Part shown: positions 18,611 through 28,050 of the stretch, piece after piece
Layout: each line of letters opens with the position of its first letter
Position numbering within the stretch: the first letter of the stretch is position 1
DNA from: Rhizopus arrhizus
Taxonomy: Eukaryota > Mucoromycota > Mucoromycetes > Mucorales > Rhizopodaceae
DNA length: 64,000 nt
NCBI GenBank assembly: GCA_024220505.1
Contig: JAKZZE010000001.1
Span: forward strand, 1,426,001 to 1,490,000
Direction of reading: 5' to 3'
The notes under the pieces: model-generated
What the model was told of the DNA's origin: nothing
Databases searched by the model: none
What the model saw: the letters and a program-made list of their open reading frames with translations, nothing else
Made by a program: the position numbers and the translations under genes

Positions 18611-19098
18611 ATGGAAAAGGAAAAAATACAAGCCCTGAAACAATACTTAGTCACACTCAAAGTTCCCGATAATACAACAAAGAAATTAAAGAGATATATA
18701 GAAAAGGAATCCGTTAATTACACCATTTACAAGGATACCCTTTATCGATACAATACAGTAAACGGGATAATTCGCAAGGTTCTCAACAAAGAAGAAGCAG
18801 AAGAAATTACACATGCATATCATCAACATCCATTAGGAGGACATCTCGCGTATAACAATACATTACACAAAATTGCGAATCGGTATTACTGGGAAAATAT
18901 GTCCCACGACATACAAGAATATACTAGAAAATGCCCTCGATGTCAAATGCATGGAAGTAAATCGCTCAGAGAAGAATTGTACCCAATACCAGTTTCTACG
19001 AAGCCATTCGATCGAATCGCATTAGATGTAAAACATGTACAAGCGTCTAGAGCAGGATATCGATATATAATTGCAGGAATTGATTATTTGACAAAATA
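18611..19098 (+). pseudogene. Integrase of copy B, 3' truncated
   Basis: It starts at ATG 18611 (MEKEKIQALKQYL), the counterpart of the copy A start. It carries the zinc module (HQHPLGGH ... CPRCQMHG) and the first catalytic Asp region (ALDVKHVQ), then runs into the decayed Tc1-type element at DYLTKY. The remaining core and C-terminus are lost. The sequence after the insertion (20729) is not its continuation but an overlapping piece of another copy. Confidence 0.85.
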
Positions 19099-20728
19099 CA
19101 GTAGCGGACAAAACTGGTGCACAAAACTTTTTTTTAGCTTTTAACTACCATTACCTGCTCATGGTAATTGCAATAGTCATGAAACTGTACTAGAAGGAGG
19201 ATATACTAGTCATTGTAATCTATGTATGTTCTAAGCATGACATTGTTAAAACTGAGCGATAAGCGTGCTTTAAATTTATAAAATTTTATATTTTCTAAAA
19301 ACCGCAAAAGTGGCTAAGACCTTAGACTTTATATAGTCATCTCATCTCTTGATATCATCGGATGTTCTTCTTTGCATATGCTAATAATATGCGTGTATAT
19401 CATTTTCAATAAAAGAACCCGGCTCTTTAACTACTCTTTTCCAAAGATCATCGACCCTTTTTGATCTAGTGTTGTATCATCATACCTTTGCCATCAATTG
19501 CGACCTGGCATGCTTAAGCGGACTTAGGCCGGGATTAGTGGCGGCTAAACTTGTAGCACAGAAGCGCTGTTATCAAATATTGAGTTTGTGACATGCGTCG
19601 ACTTGTGCCTTGTGTCATTGTCATACTGAAACGAGAGATTACGACGTTTTAGACCACTATACGCTAGGCTTTTGTGGTATGAAGTAAGCGAAATATATGT
19701 GTATATTTATGAGTTCATTATACCATCATATACTTGACACACATATTCCGGTCCTCAATATCTAATACAGCCTTAAAACATAACAGAGCAGCCAGCATGC
19801 TTCATTGTTTGATCACCGTGAAAAAATCGCTAAGGTTGCTCGACTTGCTTTCAATATTAGTGTATACTGTCTGCATCCATAATGTTCATATTTGTTTCAT
19901 TGCTAAAGATAGCAGACTTCCAGCCCTCTATTGTATACAATGGCTTGTTGTGATACCACATTCATCGCTTTTTCCGACTTATACAGCTGATGAAATTCTT
20001 CGATTCCTTACTTCCAGACTCAAAATCTAGCTTCCTACAGTGCCTTCAGACTAACAGTCTGCTAATACTGTATCTTAAGGTCCTCAAAATGTGCTGAGCA
20101 TCGAAAACTGTGTGTAACGGGCCTTGTCCAAGCTTTAGGTTGATGACTGAACTAGTAACTTTTCAGACTAAAAGCGGGAGACCTTCATGATCACAAGACA
20201 TTAAGTTTCTTTCTTCCCTCTTTCTCCTGTTGATTGTCCATTTAGAGATTCTTGTTACTCTAGAAATATCTGTTGTCGTACGAACTAAGTGTATTCGAGG
20301 TCTCAGAGTTTCGTTTTTACAGTTGCTTATTTTCTTAAACATATAAGGCTAGTACTTTGTTATAGTGAATAGGGTAAAAACAAAAGGGGGGATTCAATGG
20401 GAAATACAAAATAACTACGGTTTTATATATTTTTTAAGAGCTACTAAAATTTACTAATATGCTGTGAAATCTGAAAGCAAACGGGAGAGATATGGGGAAA
20501 ATTGAAAGAAGGCTAGACAAGCACTACATTTTTGGCGAAAATTGAAATATGCAAAAAATCACTAAAAATGACCTTATGCCTGAAGGATGTCCGGCACAGT
20601 TCCGGTTTACATAACATAATGTATATTTTGGACTGTCTTTCAGATGGTATATGCCACAAAAGTCGCAGACATATGGCGGAGATACAATGTTGTTTTTAAT
20701 TTTTGTGCACCAGTTTTGTCCGCTACTG
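19099..20728 (-). mobile_element. Decayed Tc1/mariner-type element, 1630 bp (Tc1-e copy 1)
   Basis: The ends are perfect inverted repeats (CAGTAGCGGACAAAACTGGT... and its complement) flanked by TA (19097-98, 20729-30). On the minus strand a Tc1-like transposase can still be read in pieces: a helix-turn-helix-like stretch near 20260-20320, IFSNETN (~19895-19915), YDNDTRHKST (~19600-19630) and a WPP... region, with many stops and frameshifts. A second copy of exactly 1630 bp is at 28051-29680 and a truncated one at 41326-42416; the three are nearly identical, so a coding-dead element has been moving. Confidence 0.85.
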
Positions 20729-21249
20729 TATGTACAAAAATGTCAAAGATGCCAAAATCATGGAAAGAAAAAACTGAACGAAGAACTGTATCCTGTAGCA
20801 GTATCTGTAAAGCCATTTGATCGAGTCACCCTAGATATGAAACACGTACAGACATCCAAATCAGGTCACCGATACATCATTGCCGCGATTGATTATTTAA
20901 CAAAATACGTCGAAGCAAGACCTATAAGATTCCAGACATCCTCAGAAATTGCCTTGTTTTTGTATGAAGAAATTATCTGTCGCCACGGCTGTCCTACCAT
21001 AATCGTTTCTGACAATGGAAAACCATTCCTCAGTAATCTAATACGACAAGTGTGCCTAAATTATTCAATAATACACAAAACAACGACTCCTTACAATCCT
21101 CAAAGTAATGGACTCATAGAAAGATTCAATCGAACACTAGGTCAAATTTTACAGAAACGATCAAGTGACGAAAAACAAGATTGGGATGAATATCTGCCGG
21201 CTACATTATTTGCCTATCGTACAATTAAGCAAGCCACTACAAAACAAAC
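20729..21249 (+). pseudogene. Integrase fragment from a third Ty3 copy (C)
   Basis: The frame opens at the TA after the Tc1-e element. It reads YVQKCQRCQNHGKKKL through the core motifs LDMKHVQT, SDNGKPF and ERFNRT to KQATTK, then breaks at an LTR (21250). Its first ~57 codons overlap the last part of the copy B integrase left of the transposon, yet differ at many residues, so this is a different element copy joined at the transposon. Confidence 0.85.
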
Positions 21250-21585
21250 TGTCATGTTTTGACATGTCAATAAGATACAGTCTTATCATTCTGGACTAAA
21301 TCTTTACAAATGAGTTTGAATAAGAATAGAACCTGATAATTATCATTGCCCTAAACAGCCAAGTTTCACTTTCATCTCAACAGTTGATTATTAACATCAG
21401 TCTATAAAATTTTTCTTATACATATCAAATCATATCGGTCGTAACTATTTTTGTCATCTAATCTCAGGTCTTGCTCAACTAATATAAATAGCCTTGAAAT
21501 CTTTCTTTAATAAAAGTATTCGATTTTAGAACTATTGTTCGGTCTCGTTAATTCTTCTTTATCCTATTTTTGAATACTTAAAACA
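21250..21585 (+). repeat. LTR (family LTR-3)
   Basis: 336 bp, TGTCATGTTTTGACATG...TACTTAAAACA, with TATAAATAG (~21483) and AATAAAAG (~21509) in plus orientation. The distal ~290 bp recur at 42564-42853. No 5-bp duplication is visible, so a flank was lost or recombined. Confidence 0.6.
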
Positions 21586-21589
21586 CTTC

Positions 21590-21723
21590 AAAAAGAACAT
21601 GTTTAATTGGAATTGATTGTATGATCTTATTTAAATAAACTTATATTTTTATTTTATTTAATTATAATCTTGTATTAAGACTTATAGTTATCAATGTCTA
21701 CTACGAACAGTTACTGTTCTACA
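21590..21723 (-). repeat. LTR fragment (family LTR-5)
   Basis: An AT-rich ~130-bp segment ending (minus strand start) TGTAGAACAG. It matches 26950-27086 closely. Confidence 0.6.
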
Positions 21724-21739
21724 ATAAATACGACATTTT

Positions 21740-22069
21740 CTATGATTTTTGTATTGAGTTGATAACATTAGTGGTGTCTGTACTGTGTTTTTTGATGTAT
21801 GGTAATACACTCTTGTTGATCTTTTCGGGTACCCACCATTCATTAGATTGATATTTCCTGGTGTCTTTTTTAAATCTTCTAAAGTTCTCTTGTAACTGGT
21901 GAGATGAGATAACTTCGAGTTCCTCAAGGACTTCCATAGGTATGGGGTTCTCGGAAAGTCTTGCAGTTTCTCTTTCATCTTCCATTTGTTCGACGATGGA
22001 TCGTATGATATTTTCCATCTCAGTATGTATATAGACTCTTTCGTTGTTAGTACCATCGTTACTGAACAT
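21740..22069 (-). CDS. Unrecognised 109-codon ORF near LTR-5
   Basis: This short minus-strand ORF (MFSNDGTNNERVYIHTE...) lies directly upstream, in its own orientation, of the LTR-5 fragment. It is hydrophilic, Glu/Lys-rich and probably helical, with no motif I recognise. The position suggests the 3' end of a degraded retroelement ORF. It could also be a chance ORF. Confidence 0.25.
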   Translation of the reverse strand: MFSNDGTNNERVYIHTEMENIIRSIVEQMEDERETARLSENPIPMEVLEELEVISSHQLQENFRRFKKDTRKYQSNEWWVPEKINKSVLPYIKKHSTDTTNVINSIQKS

Positions 22070-22403
22070 GAGTTTCTTAGGCCAGGAATGCGCGGCTTTT
22101 GAAGGTATGAAAGGGAAAAAGGGAATTATTATTTAGTGATGTATCCATCATTCATAACTCGATATGAAAACAGTATTAATAAGCTACATGTAAAATATAT
22201 CCAATAGATAGGCTACAGGTTAATTCGGATAATCTTCATTAAGAATAAGATGCTGCGTAATTGCACGGTTAAATTATATTAAATCCAGGAACTAAATCAC
22301 AGTCAATCGCAGTCAATCATATACGAGTATTCTATGGATAAATGCTTATGATGACAAAGATAACAATGGAAGAACACGTAACCATTATCTATTTGTCATC
22401 AGT
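22070..22403. other. AT-rich stretch without recognised features
   Basis: No ORF or repeat pair could be supported. It may be the upstream part of the LTR that continues at 22404. Confidence 0.4.
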
Positions 22404-22563
22404 TATATCATACTCATTAATTATTAATCCATGACATGAAATATTATCCGTGTATGAAAAGTATAAATAGAGTATCATTTTCTTATTAAATAAAATAATC
22501 TCTTTATCGAGTCTCGTCTTCTCTTGTTCCTTTCTATTCTTGGATAAATCATTTAGTATCATA
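22404..22563 (+). repeat. LTR fragment (family LTR-4)
   Basis: The segment TATCATACTCATTAATTATT...GGATAAATC with TATAAATAG (~22463) and AATAAA (~22488) is repeated almost exactly at 42418-42563. A Tc1 arm starts at the TA 22564-22565 inside it. Confidence 0.65.
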
Positions 22564-22565
22564 TA

Positions 22566-22781
22566 CAGTGGGTGGACTAATTGTCCCAGTGTTTCAACAT
22601 TTTTTACTTTTGACACTGTAACTCAACCAATTCTTAGGCTATATGACTAGCTTTATGCTCATTAGAAAGGTCGCACTTCGTGCTACATAATATCAAAGAG
22701 CTGTTGTTCGGAGATTACACAGTCTGAGTTAATCAGCAATAGAAAAAAACACCGCACTGGGACAATTTTTCCGTTACCTGC
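22566..22781. mobile_element. Single terminal arm of a Tc1-type family (Tc1-f)
   Basis: It starts CAGTGGGTGGACTAATTGTC after TA. It ends about 216 bp later with an inverted copy of the same motif (GCACTGGGACAATTTTTCC). No matching right end or transposase is present in the window, so this is a remnant arm or a MITE-like unit. Confidence 0.55.
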
Positions 22782-22840
22782 TTATTTTACAATGTGTTCT
22801 AAACATCGCCCTCTTATCAATTAGAAATCACCGGAACTTA

Positions 22841-23328
22841 CAGTGGGTGAAAAAACTCTAAAAACGTTATGATATTATTAGCGTTTTTGGTTGTTCTGTT
22901 TTACCAAATTAGTGTATCACCGTGAAATTTTGCACATATGTAGCACTGATAGCAATATATCGTATGCTGCCTTTTCAATCTCCGATGATAAATATTGTTC
23001 CGAAATCAACTGCTAAAAGAAGACTGGTTTATTTTTAGAGTTTTTTCACTTCCATAAATATCGGATACACGGACCGACAGACAGATTTTGCGGACTTTCA
23101 TTGACATATTATGAGTCATAAAGACTCCAAAAGTATAAAAAAGTCATTTTTCTCTTTTTCTTAAAATTTTTCCATTTAATTTTTTAAATTTCCTAAACAC
23201 TTCAATCATGCCTAAATCTCTCTCAGCTTGTTGTATAATGGTAAAAGTAATTTAGGAACAGGTAGAAACAAAGATCAAAAAACAGTTTGAGTACTTTTTG
23301 AGACTGATTTTTATTTCAGTTTAATTTA
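22841..23328 (+). mobile_element. Truncated copy of Tc1-b
   Basis: The first ~380 bp match the Tc1-b element that follows: terminal motif CAGTGGGTGAAAAAACTC, inner inverted copy at ~23032-23052, and the transposase start MPKSLSA. The coding sequence then breaks into unrelated or deleted sequence and no right end is present. It sits directly beside the full copy, separated by TA. Confidence 0.75.
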
Positions 23329-23596
23329 CAGTGGGTGAAAAAACTCTAAAAACGTTATGATATTATTAGCGTTTTTGGATGCTCTGTTTTATCAAGTTGG
23401 TGTATCACCGTGAAATTTTGCACATATGTAGCACAGATAGTAGCATATCGTATGCTATATTTTCAATCTCAGCTGATAAATATTGATCCGAAATCAACTG
23501 CTAAAAGAAGACTGGCTTATTTTTAGAGTTTTTTCACTTCCATAATTGTCGGATACACGGACCGACAGACAGACTTTGCGGACTTTTATTGACATA

Positions 23597-25259
23597 CAGT
23601 GGGTGGAAAAATGGTTCCAATGTTTTCGTCTCGCAACGTTAACGCTTTATAACTTTTGAAATACAAATGGTAACGACCCATAAAAACATGCATTTTGTAG
23701 CGCTTTTGCAGCTTATATCAGTGAAAAATAAATTTTGCTTGCATCGTTACACAATCGGGAATAAACTAACATTAAGTACAAAAACCAACATTGGAACCAT
23801 TTTTCCACTACATGCTTTATTTTATTAATATCTCGTATGACCGCCCTTCGCAGCAATTACAGCTCTACAACGATCGGGCATACTGTCTATGTATCTCCTA
23901 CAGTCTTCTGCTGTAAAAGTAGACCATTCTTTTTCAACACGATCCCATAATTCATGCACACCTTTTGCCCTAGTATCATATGCACTTAACTTGAGCTTAA
24001 GGTGATGCTAGATGTGCTCTATTGGGTTTAGATCTGGACTTTATGAAGGCCAATTGAAGTTATGGTCACAGTTGAAGTTATTATCCTTGAACCATTGCCT
24101 AGCTAGCTTTGACGTGTGTTTAGGATCGTTATCCTGCTGAAAATAGATGTCCTGAGGATTGTAATCATAGTGTTCAAGGCTATCCATAAGAGTTGTACTA
24201 AGAATCCCGACATAATCAGAAGCCTTCATTGTGCCTTCACTAATCCAGCATGCATAACCAGGCCCGTCGTAGGTAATACAACCCCATACCATAATGCTAA
24301 CACCCCCTCCTTTAACTGTCAAGTCGAGATGATGGGGTTGAAGTTTATCATCTGGTCGACTCCAAACGTATTTGCAACCATCTGACCCATAAACGTTGAC
24401 TTTTGTTTCGTCACTTAATACCATACGTCTCCAGTCATCGCTTGTCCAGTTTTTATGCTCTTCCGCCCATGCTAGTCGTCTTGTTTGCTGAACCTTAGTC
24501 AATAAAGGCTTTTTTACCTTTATCTTAGCATGGAAGTTCATGCTTTTCATAACCTTAATGGTACCTGAGTAGCTAATATTGTGACCAGTGCATACTAGGT
24601 ACTTATGGACAGCCTCCGCAGTCTTGAGGGTACCATTAACAGTCTGCTTACGTATATAAGACTTGGTGGTAACGCGTAGAACAGCTTTTCTACCAGGGTT
24701 TGCTGTTACTCTACTAGGAGAAAACTTGTTGGCATATCTACTTGAAGTACATTTTTTTAAGTTAGGAATACGTTCCATTATCACTGAGTACGGCTTGTCT
24801 TGTAAAACCAATGATTTGATGCTTTTTTGCTTGTTTTTAGGGAGAGAGCGAACCATATGTGTAGTGATACCCCAAATCTTTGTTATGTAAAGAAAGAAAA
24901 AGAAAAAAAAAGTTTTGACCCGGGATAAATTAATTTTATAAGTCACATAGTCTTTTTCGGCGATAGCCAGAATGGTATGACTCATAATCAGCTAAAAAGC
25001 TCTAGTGAATATTCCATTAAATAACAAATAAAGTTATCTAGAGTTGTAGTGGAAAAATGGTTCCAATGTTGGTTTTTGTACTTAATGTTAGTTTATTCGC
25101 GATTGTGTAACAGTTCAAACAAAATTTTTTTTCACTAATATAAGCTGCAAAAGCGCTACAAAATGCATGTTTTTGTGAGTCGTTACCATTTGTATTTCAA
25201 AAGTTATAAAGCGTTAAAGTTGCGAGACGAAAACATTGGAACCTTTTTTCCACCCACTG
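23597..25259 (-). mobile_element. Tc1-a element nested in Tc1-b
   Basis: 1663 bp with TA on both sides (23595-96, 25260-61). Removing it joins GACATA to TTATGAGTCATAAAG, exactly as in the truncated Tc1-b copy (~23104-23124), which proves the insertion. Arms of ~216 bp (23597-23812 and 25045-25259) start CAGTGGGTGGAAAAATGG and end with an inverted GGAAAAATGGTTCC motif. Confidence 0.92.
23825..24856 (-). pseudogene. Tc1-a transposase with two nonsense codons
   Basis: The frame starts at ATG 24856 (MVRSLPKNKQ) and runs through helix-turn-helix-like and DDE regions: LSDETK, the WGC block (MVWGCITYDGPGYAC) and FQQDNDPKH. A TAA follows at WPS (~24041). The frame then continues SPDLNPIEH, carries a TAG two codons later where Trp is expected, and reaches a natural stop at 23825. 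There are only two nonsense changes and no frameshift, so inactivation is recent. The right-hand extension of the ORF above 24856 is not part of the protein. Confidence 0.88.
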
Positions 25260-25361
25260 TATTATGAGTCATAAAGTCTCCAAAAGTATAAAAAGAATCG
25301 TTTTTCTCTTTTTCTTCAAATTTTTCCATTTAATTTTTTAAATTTCCTAAACACTTCAATT

Positions 25362-26384
25362 ATGCCTAAATCTCTCTCAGCTGACATCAAAAACAATATA
25401 AAGTCCGCTCTACTTGCCGGAAAAGACTCTATGGATGTTGCAAGCCGCCTTGGGGTTACGTATGCAACGGTTAATAACTATGCGAACAAGTTTTTCCCTA
25501 ACCGACAGCGTGGACTTGGTGGTAGACCGATGGTTGTGTCCGCTCAGACGAAGAGATTCATCAAAATTCAGGTGGTACAAGGCCAACTCAAGACTGCGAG
25601 GGAAGTACATGATAAACTTATGGAGCTAGGGTATTCCATATCGTACAAAACCGCTATAAACGTATTAAAATCGATGAACTTCTTTTCTGCGATTAAGGTC
25701 AAAAAGCCTTTATTAACCACAAAACACATGAAGAGACGGCTAGCGTGGGCCAAAAAGTACCAAAACTGGACTACAGATGACTGGCGACGTGTAGTGTTCT
25801 CTGATGAAACAAAAGTCAACATTTGGGGCTCTGACGGATGTAAATACTATTGGTCAAGACCAGGGGACCCTCTTAAGCCTCACCATATCGACGTAACAGT
25901 TAAGCATGGAGGCGGTAGTTTAATGATGTGGGGGTGCATGACCTATGAGGGACCTGGGTACGCCTGTCAAATATACGATGGAACTATGAACTCGGATCTT
26001 TACCAACGTATATTGGATACAACACTTCGGGAAACAATGGAGTACTATGATATGGATTGGTCTACAGCATACTTTCAGCACGATGGTGATCCAAAGCACC
26101 GTTCCAAGTCAACTATCCAATGGCTAAATGCCAATGGAGTTAACTATATTGATGACTGGCCAGCTCAAAGTCCTGATCTTAACCCTATTGAGCATCTTTG
26201 GCATCATTTGAAGTTGAAGCTATCGTTATATGACAAGAAAGCCAAGGGTGTTCATGAATTGTGGGAAAGAGTTGAAAAGGAATGGAACTCCTTTGATAAA
26301 GAAGTTTGCAGAAGGTATATTGACACTATGCCTGCACGTATTAAAGCAGTAATCGATGCCAATGGTGGATCTACGAAGTATTAA
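25362..26384 (+). CDS. Tc1-b transposase, intact 340 aa
   Basis: An uninterrupted frame from MPKSLSADIK to GGSTKY, the usual length for Tc1 transposases. The N-terminal paired-like helix-turn-helix region (~residues 5-120) includes ASRLGVTYATVNNYANKF. The catalytic triad is D148 (FSDETK), D241 (FQHDGDPKH) and E277 (LNPIEH), with 35 residues between the second D and the E. WGC (MMWGCMTYEGPGYAC) and WPAQSPDLNPIEHLW blocks are intact. It binds the element ends and inserts at TA. This is the only Tc1 transposase in the window with a complete reading frame. The nested Tc1-a lies in its 5' leader and may separate it from its promoter. Confidence 0.93.
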   Translation: MPKSLSADIKNNIKSALLAGKDSMDVASRLGVTYATVNNYANKFFPNRQRGLGGRPMVVSAQTKRFIKIQVVQGQLKTAREVHDKLMELGYSISYKTAINVLKSMNFFSAIKVKKPLLTTKHMKRRLAWAKKYQNWTTDDWRRVVFSDETKVNIWGSDGCKYYWSRPGDPLKPHHIDVTVKHGGGSLMMWGCMTYEGPGYACQIYDGTMNSDLYQRILDTTLRETMEYYDMDWSTAYFQHDGDPKHRSKSTIQWLNANGVNYIDDWPAQSPDLNPIEHLWHHLKLKLSLYDKKAKGVHELWERVEKEWNSFDKEVCRRYIDTMPARIKAVIDANGGSTKY

Positions 26385-26620
26385 GTCATCTATAACATAA
26401 TAAAAGGAAAAGGAAAAAACTCTAAAAATAAACCTACAACACTTCCATCGCATTTACGGACTGTTAAATAATATTCTGAGATTAAAAATTTCATGAGACG
26501 TAACAGAAAGTCAAATAAACATGTCATAAAGTTGTTGCATCATCTAAGTCACTATACATGTTCACAGAGGCTAAAAACAGAAAAAATGTCTGACGTTTTT
26601 AGAGTTTTTTCACCCACTGT

Positions 26621-27086
26621 AAAGTAAAAATTATTCTAATTGAAGACAGGTATTTATATCTTATTGAGTGAGTGGCTTGATATCTTCTATTGTAAGCGTT
26701 CTTCTAATCTTCAGGTACTTTAGCAAGTGTCATCTATAATTATGATTATGAAAACTTTTCATTTGTTCTTTTGTATGTCTGTCATAGATTATCTTTTATT
26801 CTGGGAATTCCTCACTGATTTGAATAACGTTATTTTACGCGTTATTTCAATTATGTGAAAGATTAGCAATATTCCTGATATTGGATTGGATCTTGTTATT
26901 TTAGTTGATACTTCTTCTTATTAAAGAACTCTCATTAATACAAAACATATTCTAAAAGAATATGTTTAATTGGAATTGATTGTATAATCTTATTTAAATA
27001 AACTTATATTTTTATTTTATTTAATTATGATCTTGTATTAAAACTTATGTTTATCGATGTCAATTACAATCAGTTGCTGTTCTACA
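26621..27086 (-). repeat. LTR-5, partial, minus orientation
   Basis: On the minus strand it begins TGTAGAACAGCAACTG (27086 downward). It carries a TATAAATA (~26653) and is cut by the right end of Tc1-b at the TA 26619-26620. Its first ~135 bp match 21590-21723. Confidence 0.55.
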
Positions 27087-27153
27087 ACAGTATAGAGTAG
27101 TATAAAATGACATTTTGCTTCCTCATCACATCGACATTACAGTAAAGCACAGC
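27087..27153 (+). pseudogene. Tc1-g transposase fragment, left of chromovirus
   Basis: A short piece reads DILLPHHIDITVKHS, equivalent to DPLKPHHIDVTVKH in Tc1-b. It ends in ACAGC, the target duplication of the chromodomain element, and the same transposase resumes at 38511 (SSVRTIM...). Confidence 0.7.
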
Positions 27154-27363
27154 TGAGATATTTGGTACTTATAATATGAAAACAGTAAGAAGTCAATAGC
27201 TAACAACTACTATTTATTAAGTAAGAAAAAGGAGGGGAACTAATAATTTAGAATGAACCCTGGATTATATTGTCTGATTATTAATTATATAGTCTGACGT
27301 AGGCTTGACTGAGATCAATCATAAAATAATAAATAAAGACATCATTAATGACCAAACACGACA
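27154..27363 (-). repeat. 3' LTR of chromovirus
   Basis: 210 bp, uninterrupted. It is the reference for reconstructing the interrupted 5' LTR. Confidence 0.95.
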
Positions 27364-27727
27364 TCACCCCCTACCAGTTGGTATCAACGTTTGGAAGTTG
27401 AATGGGAAGTGTTTGAACAGCTATAAATTTTTGTGTGACCTAATTTCTCTTAATGCGCTTACTGTGCCTAAGATTATTATTTGCAGTCACGGTATTTTTT
27501 ACGAAGCCTTCATGATGATCTGTTCTTCGATCAGAGCTTTCTTGATTTTGGTGTAGTCTTCGTTTGGGATATCTGGATAAAGTGTTGCCATTACGTTTGG
27601 ATTGGCGTTTCTTTTTTTCTTTTGTATTGTGAGATTGTCTATTGTGCGACATGATTCCAGACTTTGACTGTTCATTCATGCTTGTCGTAGTCAATAATTT
27701 ACTAGGGGTGTAGTCTGAGGGCAATTT
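27364..27727 (-). other. Region between chromodomain stop and 3' LTR
   Basis: It contains the polypurine tract next to the LTR and a 94-codon minus-strand ORF (27440-27724) rich in Lys, Arg, His and Ser. That ORF has no recognised domain. It may be an accessory ORF or simply 3' untranslated sequence. Confidence 0.4.
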
Positions 27728-28048
27728 TTACTTTTTATTCTTTTCAGCCTCATTATTTTTCTTTTTTACTACTTCACCCTTTTGGTTTATGGATTTACCC
27801 AGTTTGCGCCAATAAATGTTAATGGACTCGGGATCAGTAAATGCTTCAGCAGTTAACCAGCTATCATCGTCTTTGCTGTAATTTTTCCAGCGTACGAGAT
27901 ATTCCCTGTTTCCAGGTTCGCCTCTATGATTGATGATTGCCTCCATTTCGTACAATTCATCTTTTGGAATGACTTCATCCTGTGAAATGATCTTTAATTC
28001 TTCTGGAGAATAATTTCGAGACATGAGCGTTTCGTCAACATCACGAAG
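27728..28048 (-). CDS. Chromodomain end of integrase (separated by transposon)
   Basis: The frame begins LRDVDETLMSRNYSPEEL right after the TA of the 1630-bp insertion and continues the main gag-pol frame once the insertion and one TA are removed. The chromodomain (YEMEAIINHRGEPGNREYLV, then RWKNYSKDDDSWLTAEAF) is followed by a basic Lys-rich tail and stop. Chromodomains on integrases bind modified histones and direct integration to heterochromatin, which fits the nested surroundings. Confidence 0.9.
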   Translation of the reverse strand, partial: LRDVDETLMSRNYSPEELKIISQDEVIPKDELYEMEAIINHRGEPGNREYLVRWKNYSKDDDSWLTAEAFTDPESINIYWRKLGKSINQKGEVVKKKNNEAEKNKK

Positions 28049-28050
28049 TA

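Larger units (their letters stand above)
13217..19098 (+). mobile_element. Ty3/gypsy copy B (same family as A), 3' truncated
   Basis: It holds a partial 5' LTR, primer-binding site, gag, a -1 frameshift site, pol and the first ~163 codons of a separate integrase ORF, then stops at a TA where a decayed Tc1-type element begins. Its 5' edge abuts Ty3 D at 13216. Protein similarity to copy A is high across RT, but nucleotide sequence has diverged throughout. Confidence 0.85.
23329..26618 (+). mobile_element. Tc1-b element, full length, with a nested Tc1 element
   Basis: Ends CAGTGGGTGAAAAAACTC and its complement are flanked by TA (23327-28 and 26619-20). The left arm (23329-23541) and right arm (~26411-26618) each have an inverted copy of the end motif at the inner edge. 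Without the nested element (23597-25259 plus TA) it is 1625 bp, a normal Tc1 length. It carries an intact transposase at 25362-26384. The right flank is LTR-5 sequence. Confidence 0.88.

Noticed and set aside
19734..20030. Conserved 98-codon plus-strand ORF, also at 28686 and 41422
   Set aside because: It recurs only because it lies inside three near-identical copies of the 1630-bp element. The minus strand there reads a decayed Tc1 transposase, so the plus ORF is a shadow.
21250..27086. One large retrotransposon bounded by LTR-5 at 21590-21723 and 26621-27086
   Set aside because: The two LTR-5 pieces are in the same orientation, but the sequence between them is mostly Tc1 elements and other LTR fragments, with no pol region.
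27440..27724. 94-codon basic ORF after the chromodomain as an independent gene
   Set aside because: No recognised motif and located in the element's 3' region; kept only as part of the untranslated stretch.
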